NCBI RefSeq assembly: GCF_902459465.1
Contig: NC_047067.1
Span: 15,994,151 to 16,058,150 of the forward strand
Length of the DNA stretch: 64,000 bases
Source: Asterias rubens
Lineage: Eukaryota > Echinodermata > Asteroidea > Forcipulatida > Asteriidae
Direction of reading: 5' to 3'
Shown in pieces: positions 58,041-64,000 of this stretch; the stretch's first letter is position 1, and every line of letters begins with the position of its first letter. Below the pieces are notes generated by a model. That model was not told where the DNA came from, made no database searches, and saw nothing but the letters and a program-made list of their open reading frames with translations. A program made the translations under genes and the position numbers.

Positions 58041-61000
58041 CTATGGAACGCCAAAGAGGCATTTAATCTTCGGTGATGGTCGTTTGCAACCGGTGATCAA
58101 ATTTGTCATCGGTGGTGGTCCTATGCGATCGGTGATCAACTTTAGCAATCGGTGATCAAAACACGATCGGTGGTCCATTTTAGCGATCGGTCATGCATAT
58201 TCATGATCGGTGATGGTATTAGCGATCGGTCATGCATATTCACGACCGGTGATGGCTTTTTGCAATCGGTGGTCAACTTTAGGGATCGGTGATGGCTTTT
58301 TGCAATCAAACTTTAGGGATCGGTGCTGGCTTTTTGCACTAGGTCAACTTTTGCAACCGGTGATGGAATTTTGGGATATCCGAATTTTGCGTCCGGTCGG
58401 TGCAGGCCTACTTCAAAACCTATGAGTATGATTGTGTAGATTGTGGATATTAATTGTTGTTATTTTCTAGTTCACACCACCATGGAAGGAATATTACACT
58501 CACCAGCAGGTTGACTGACTTGCCAAACATTTTTAGAAGAGTACCATTTTATAACTATGTAAGGGGGAACGCAACAAACATCAAATTAATTAGCTCTTTC
58601 TAAAAAATCAAATAATAATAATAACAAATGGGTAGGAGAGGGTGTGGGTTAGGGTATCTTTAGGCCTTTTCACACGAGGAAAATAAGGGGGGCTCTCTGA
58701 TATGCTAGTATGCAGCTCATGAATATGTATATCTTTCGTCAGACATATCAGACAACACAGGATGTGAAGCAAATGAACTATTCATTTTGACGTCCAATCA
58801 CGCACTTCTCTTATCACAACCTTTGGACCCTATCATGCTCACTGAGCGTCCGTGGTGGTGGTGTGATGTAAACATGTCTCGTCTTTCGCGGGCAATATGG
58901 TAATGAGTTGACCGTGGGAACTCTTCCCTTATTATAGTAATGAGGTCAGTGACACATTTTACGCCAAGTATCGCCGATGATTATTTGCCTCTTTGGCGTT
59001 GGCGCCACGCCACAGAGGCAAATAATAATCGGTGAATTTTGCGTCCGGTGCAAGCCTTTTTCAAAACCTATGCTTGCAGATTACGCCACTCACCAGTCTG
59101 TTTGACTGACGGACTTGCCATACATTCATAGAAGATTCCCATTGTATAACTATGTCAGGGGGACGCAACAAACATCAAATTAGCTAGCTCTTTCTAAAAA
59201 GTAAAATAACAACGGGGTAGGAGAGGGTGCGGAAGGGGATCCATGTCCCAATTGGTTGTTGTCTTCCAGAAATGGTGTGGGAATACAAATATTTTTAAAT
59301 GTTTTTTGAACAACTAATACGAGTCTGTACCGATAATTTTTCTGAATTTCATGATTGCTCTATGAAATTATGACAAAATACTCTCACTTTGTTTGACAAG
59401 TGACGCTACTCAGATTTCTCACATAATTATTCGCTTTTGTTTGGCCATACTTCTTGGTTGGTGTGTCTTTGTGTGCATATAGTTCAGGGACTGAAATTTT
59501 GCCCCTTTGTTCAAAGGAAAAGTTAGCTTTGTTCAGAGGAGAAGTTGAAACTTAGATACGGTAGATTTACAGATTGAGTTTGAAGAAGGAAATCACTAGT
59601 TTTTGTATGAGTATTTGTACTGGAGATTTCCAAATTCTAGAAGATATAGACATACAGATGATCAATGAAGTGAGACCAGTCACTCAAGTTGTCCCCCACG
59701 CCTTTGGGTATTGTGAATTTATTGTTTCCCATAGCCAGTGCACTAAAGCTTAGTTCTTATTAAAACGTGGTACGGTTTAACAATTTTGTAATGATATGCA
59801 GCCAGGTGGTTAAAGATACCTTTACTACAGTACAGTACATGGACACAGGAAGACTCCTGCTGGGGACGTCCAGAGATGGGTGTTGATCGGGACATTCCTC
59901 CATGATTGGGAGATAAACTATGAGATAAACTGGTCAAGTGAATGATTATTCAGTGAAGTACAGTCCCCCATGAGAGTGTCTTCCTCCATGGTCATACCAC
60001 GTCAGAGCTTTGGTGATTTTTTTCGAATTGTCAATGCTATTGAATTAGGTTTTTACGGAAACTTTTTTTTTTTATTTTATTTTTTTTATGATTATGTTGT
60101 CAATGAGTCAAACAGTCCACACCGATAACACGTTTTCCTTTTCCAATCACCTCCACCCCCTCCTGACACTGGATTTGGTTGAGAATTTCTCGCTCCTGTA
60201 TTATTTCCGCTTTAGTACTTTATAACACCTGTTTCGCCCCCCCCCCCCCCCCCTAAATTAAGAACTTTATACAGTACGTTTTTCGCTTTGGATTTAATTA
60301 ATACATGCCTCTCCGTTTAAAAGTAAATATTTGTATAATACTTTACCCAGCCTTTTATAAAACGTGTTGAGTGTGTCCCGGTTTTACTATATCTGTGCTT
60401 GTCCAAAAAAAAAAAAACATTCATAAAAAAAAAATTATGATGCACATAAAAATTATGTTTTTTCCATCAAAAACGGTTTTTGTGTGATCATAATGTTCTC
60501 ACCTCCGGGTCTGTTTACACGGGGCTACTTGTATAATTTCAGATTTCCCCTAACAAACAAAACTATCGGTAAAGACTCTTGTTCAAAAACATTTCCCTTC
60601 ACTGAATATAACTATTTGTATTTCCCCGGCATACACCATTCCCGGAAGACGACAACCAATTTGTGGGACATAGATCCGCTTGCACACCCTCTCCTACACC
60701 TTTGTTATTATTATTATTTTTTTTTTTTTAGAAAGAGCTAATTAATTTGATGTTTGTTGCGTTCCGGCTTATAGTTATAAAATGGTACTCTTCTAAAAAA
60801 TTTTGGCAAGTCAGTCAACCCGCTGGTGAGTGTAATGTATTCCTCCATGGTGGTGTGAACTAGAAAATAACAACAATCTACACAATCATAGATTTTAAAG
60901 TAGGCCTGCACCGACCGGACGCAAAATTCGGATTTCCCAAAATTCCATCACCGGTTGCAAAAGTTTACCGATTGCAAAAAGCCCCCACCGATCCCTAAAG

Positions 61001-61386
61001 TTGACCGATTGCAGAAAGCCAGCACCGATCCCTAAAGTTGACCTAGTGCAAAAAGCCAGCACCGATCCCTAAAGTTGACCGATTGCAAAAAGCCATCACC
61101 GATCCCTAAAGTTGACCACCGATTGCAAAAAGCCATCACCGATCCCTAAAGTTGACCACCGATTGCAAAAAGCCATCACCGGTCGTGAATACGCATGACC
61201 GATCGCTAATACCATCACCGATCATGAATATGCATGACCGATCGCTAAAATGGACCACCGATCGTGTTTTATCACCGATTGCTAAAGTTGATCACCGATC
61301 GCATAGGATCACCACCGATGACAAATTTGATCACCGGTTGCAAAAGACCATCACCGATGATTAAATGCCTCTTTGGCGTTCCATAG
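58041..61386. mobile_element. Long foldback element with tandem repeats in its inverted arms
   Basis: Left arm 58041-58646 begins CTATGGAACGCCAAAGAGGC; right arm 60683-61386 ends with its inverse. Outer arm parts are tandem units of GATCGGTGATGGCTTTTTGC type (58070-58400; inverted at 60930-61365, longer on the right). Inner parts are unique sequence with GCAACAAACATCAAATTA. The 2.0-kb loop holds a third partial copy in direct orientation (about 58990-59240) and no coding frame above about 85 codons. The architecture matches foldback elements such as sea-urchin TU and Drosophila FB. AAAA on both sides could be a target duplication but is uninformative. Confidence 0.75.
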
Positions 61387-61574
61387 AAAACAACGTATTT
61401 TCTTCGTTCGATCTATTTATCTAAAATTATCGCAGATTGATAGTTTAACTGTCGATGGCGACTTTTTGAAACTTTAAAGTAGGATTTCGTCTTCCCAAAA
61501 TAATTCTGTATTTCTACTGACACTCCTCTGTAGGTCTGCAAGAAAACATTCTGATGAAGACGAAATCCTAGTTT
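61387..61574. other. Short intergenic spacer
   Basis: GTAGGATTTCGTCTTC (61480s) and GAAGACGAAATCCTA (61557-61571) form an inverted pair; nothing else seen. Confidence 0.4.
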
Positions 61575-62081
61575 CAGATTGTCATCGTACCAATGTGGCA
61601 TATCTCAGATTGTCATCGTACCAATGTGGCATATCTCAGATTGTCATCGTACCAATGTGGCATATCTCAGATTGTCATCGTACCAATGTGGCATATCTCA
61701 GAAAGCTCACATTCAGATTGTCATCGTACCAATGTGGCTTATCGCAGAAAGCTCACATTCAGATTGTCATCGTACCAATGTGGCATATCTCAGAAAGCTC
61801 ACATTCAGATTGTCATCGTACCAATGTGGCTTATCGCAGAAAGCTCACATTCAGATTGTCATCGTACCAATGTGGCATATCTCAGAAAGCTCACATTCAG
61901 ATTGTCATCGTACCAATGTGGCTTATCGCAGAAAGCTCACATTCAGATTGTCATCGTACCAATGTGGCTTATCGCAGAAAGCTCACATTCAGATTGTCAT
62001 CGTACCAATGTGGCTTATCGCAGAAAGCTCACATTCAGATTGTCATCGTACCAATGTGGCTTATCGCAGAAAGCTCACATT
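61575..62081. repeat. Composite minisatellite: three 31-bp then nine 46-bp units
   Basis: All units share CAGATTGTCATCGTACCAAT. The 46-bp form adds CAGAAAGCTCACATT. GCATATCT and GCTTATCG subtypes alternate in the first six 46-bp units, and the last four are GCTTATCG. The overlapping plus frames are artefacts. Confidence 0.95.
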
Positions 62082-64000
62082 CTACTTTCAAACAAATATA
62101 TCATAAATGTTAAATATAGCTTACTCGGGAAAAATTTCATCCCAAGGATGTCGTCATCTTACGTTTATGATGTCATCATTCTGCAGTAAATTATCTCGTG
62201 ATCATTTGTAAGAGCAAAGTATGTAAAACAAGTAGGATTTAAAATTTTGCAATGGTGGAAAAACGATACGGCAAGGTTTGCGGTAACACCATATTGATTG
62301 GTTTATTGCACAAATAAAAGATTCACAGTCTTAATGAGGCTTTGAATGAGAAGCGTTTCAACTCTTGAGTTGAAACCAACGGTTCTTTTCAGAACGTGTT
62401 TCGGGGGGAAAAATCAATAAACCCAAATAATAAAAATTATGAATGTTTCCTTTATGTGTTGCCCTACTGTGCAGAAACATTTTCTCGAACTGTCTCGATT
62501 AAACTATTAGTAGCGGTGCAAAGAGAAAAAAGATGGAGACAAAAGTCATTTTGTTGTCATTTTGTTGTAAGCATGTCCTTTCTTCATTTATTTCCATTGA
62601 ACAGATTTATAGTAATTTAATAATCGAATCGGTTGCTAGGAGACGCATGACGTCAACTTAAGAAAACTAATAGAGAAAGTAAAATAACATGGAGTCAAGC
62701 GCATAACACGTTTGTTTTCAATGTCAGTAGCAAGTAATACAATAAATGACTGAAACCAGATCCCCCTTCACACCAAATAGTGTCTGAATCAAGGGAAAAG
62801 TCCCCCGAGTCCCCCGAATCAAATAGAAGTTCAAATTGTGCGGAGCAAAAATAGCGCAAAAATTGACCTTATGGACCAAACACCCCACACGGGCTCACAC
62901 ACACACACAACACATTATCATGTTATATTTTTTATTTTTTATTATTTTGTATTTACATAAATAATATTAATAATAACAATAATGATAGTAATAACAATAG
63001 GCTTATTAAAAACAATTTCTGGTCACGGGCCTGACTGAAACTGTCTTTTTAATAGGCTGTTATAAATAATTTTATGCAGCATATTCAGTAATATTGGGGG
63101 GCATGGCGCCACCTAATGGCTGTAAATCTTGACCAAACTGGGCAGCAAAGTATCATTTAAAAGGTAATGAATTCATTTACATATTTTACAATAAATCAAG
63201 GTCTTTTGAAAGTGCTCCTAGGTTGCTTCAACAATTTTAATGATCGTTTTGTCAACCAATTTGTCATGATTGAAAGGGTGATTTACAAAATGCTCAATGA
63301 AGATTTTCATTGATGTTGTTTGAATTGCCTTTATATAAATTTGAATTGTGAATCGCGGTATTGCACGCTGTTGAGTTGATGTAGACTGTGAAATGGATTT
63401 GATAATAGATACAAAAAAAATATAACAATTATTGAACGGATGAGGTAGACATTATTAGATAATAGGGCCTACATCGTGGATTTTTTTATGTTTTTATAAC
63501 AATAATTACAAACTATGAACATACCTATTATTTGATACGTATCGAAGATTAAACCAATCTCATGTTTATAGTTAGCCTATACATATCCCGGTGTAGAATA
63601 TTATAGTAGAAAATGGAACTTTAGGTTCAGCCGTTTGTTCAGAGAGTGAGTGTGAGTTGATATATTAAACCTTTCTATGGAAGCGAGAGATTATTTCAAT
63701 ATTCAACTCGATAAGCCAAACAAAAAGGCAGGAGTTTATTTGTGAAAATTAGCCATCGAATGTGGGTCTGTCGGGAAATGGTTGGTCTTCAATAAGAACT
63801 TACTTGATCCACATTGGGGATTTTCATCAGATCTAGCTTAGTGACCTAATTTGATCATGGGGCAATATGCCGCAGTTTATGGGATCAAAGCTGATTGCAG
63901 ACGGTCGTCTTTTTTTATTATATTATAAGAAATGAATCCGATGATAAAAGGACCCTATTTTGACTGATTGAAATTCTAACCATAGACGATATTATACAGT
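62082..64000. other. Intergenic, nothing recognised
   Basis: Contains an AC microsatellite (62891-62912) and AT-rich tracts (62920-63000). No gene, array or element recognised. Confidence 0.4.

Noticed and set aside
61579-62189. Three overlapping plus frames of 172-198 codons
   Set aside because: Minisatellite translation; the three frames encode the same repeats in different registers.

Overview
The window is animal (echinoderm) genomic DNA. It is AT-rich, gene-poor, and full of minisatellites and short inverted-repeat transposons. The one clear protein gene (42290-42781, +) encodes a 163-residue precursor carrying QSKVDDYGHGLFW-G-KR and GGDDQYGFGLFF-G-KR. From memory, these equal the published cholecystokinin-type peptides ArCCK1 and ArCCK2 of the common starfish Asterias rubens. 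The organism is therefore most likely A. rubens or a very close relative.

Layout. 1-11340: a tandem array of initiator-methionine tRNA genes, all on the minus strand. It holds 61 near-full-length copies and two internally deleted ones, on a basic period of about 155 bp, with larger duplications at 2020, 3036 and 691 bp. About 17 copies are identical and intact. The others fall into classes with a wobble pair, a broken T-stem or a lost B box; three have a CTT anticodon and one has CGT. 11340-42280: intergenic or intronic DNA with many MITE-like elements, some nested with target-site duplications readable against empty copies, plus minisatellites at 23.4, 30.3, 33.3 and 35.6 kb, a LINE 3'-end remnant at 29.1 kb, and a TATA box plus splice donor at 38.25-38.31 kb that may be the CCK first exon. 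42290-42781: the CCK coding exon, directly behind a splice acceptor. 42782-54600: 3' flank, further MITEs, and minisatellites at 47.2 and 49.9 kb. 54600-57340: two arrays of the same 27-bp repeat flanking about 670 bp with two splice-bounded candidate exons, then a 10-bp repeat array. 58041-61386: a long foldback structure whose inverted arms contain tandem repeats, resembling sea-urchin TU and Drosophila FB foldback elements. 61575-62081: a composite 31/46-bp minisatellite. 62082-64000: no gene seen.

How the parts act. The tRNA array would supply initiator tRNA from RNA polymerase III internal promoters, with T-run terminators just past each gene. The CCK precursor would be secreted, cut at dibasic sites, amidated and probably tyrosine-sulfated into two neuropeptides. 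Many open frames elsewhere exist only because a tandem repeat period is a multiple of three or an array has few stops; they are not genes. Everything here was read by eye: no search, folding or alignment program was run.
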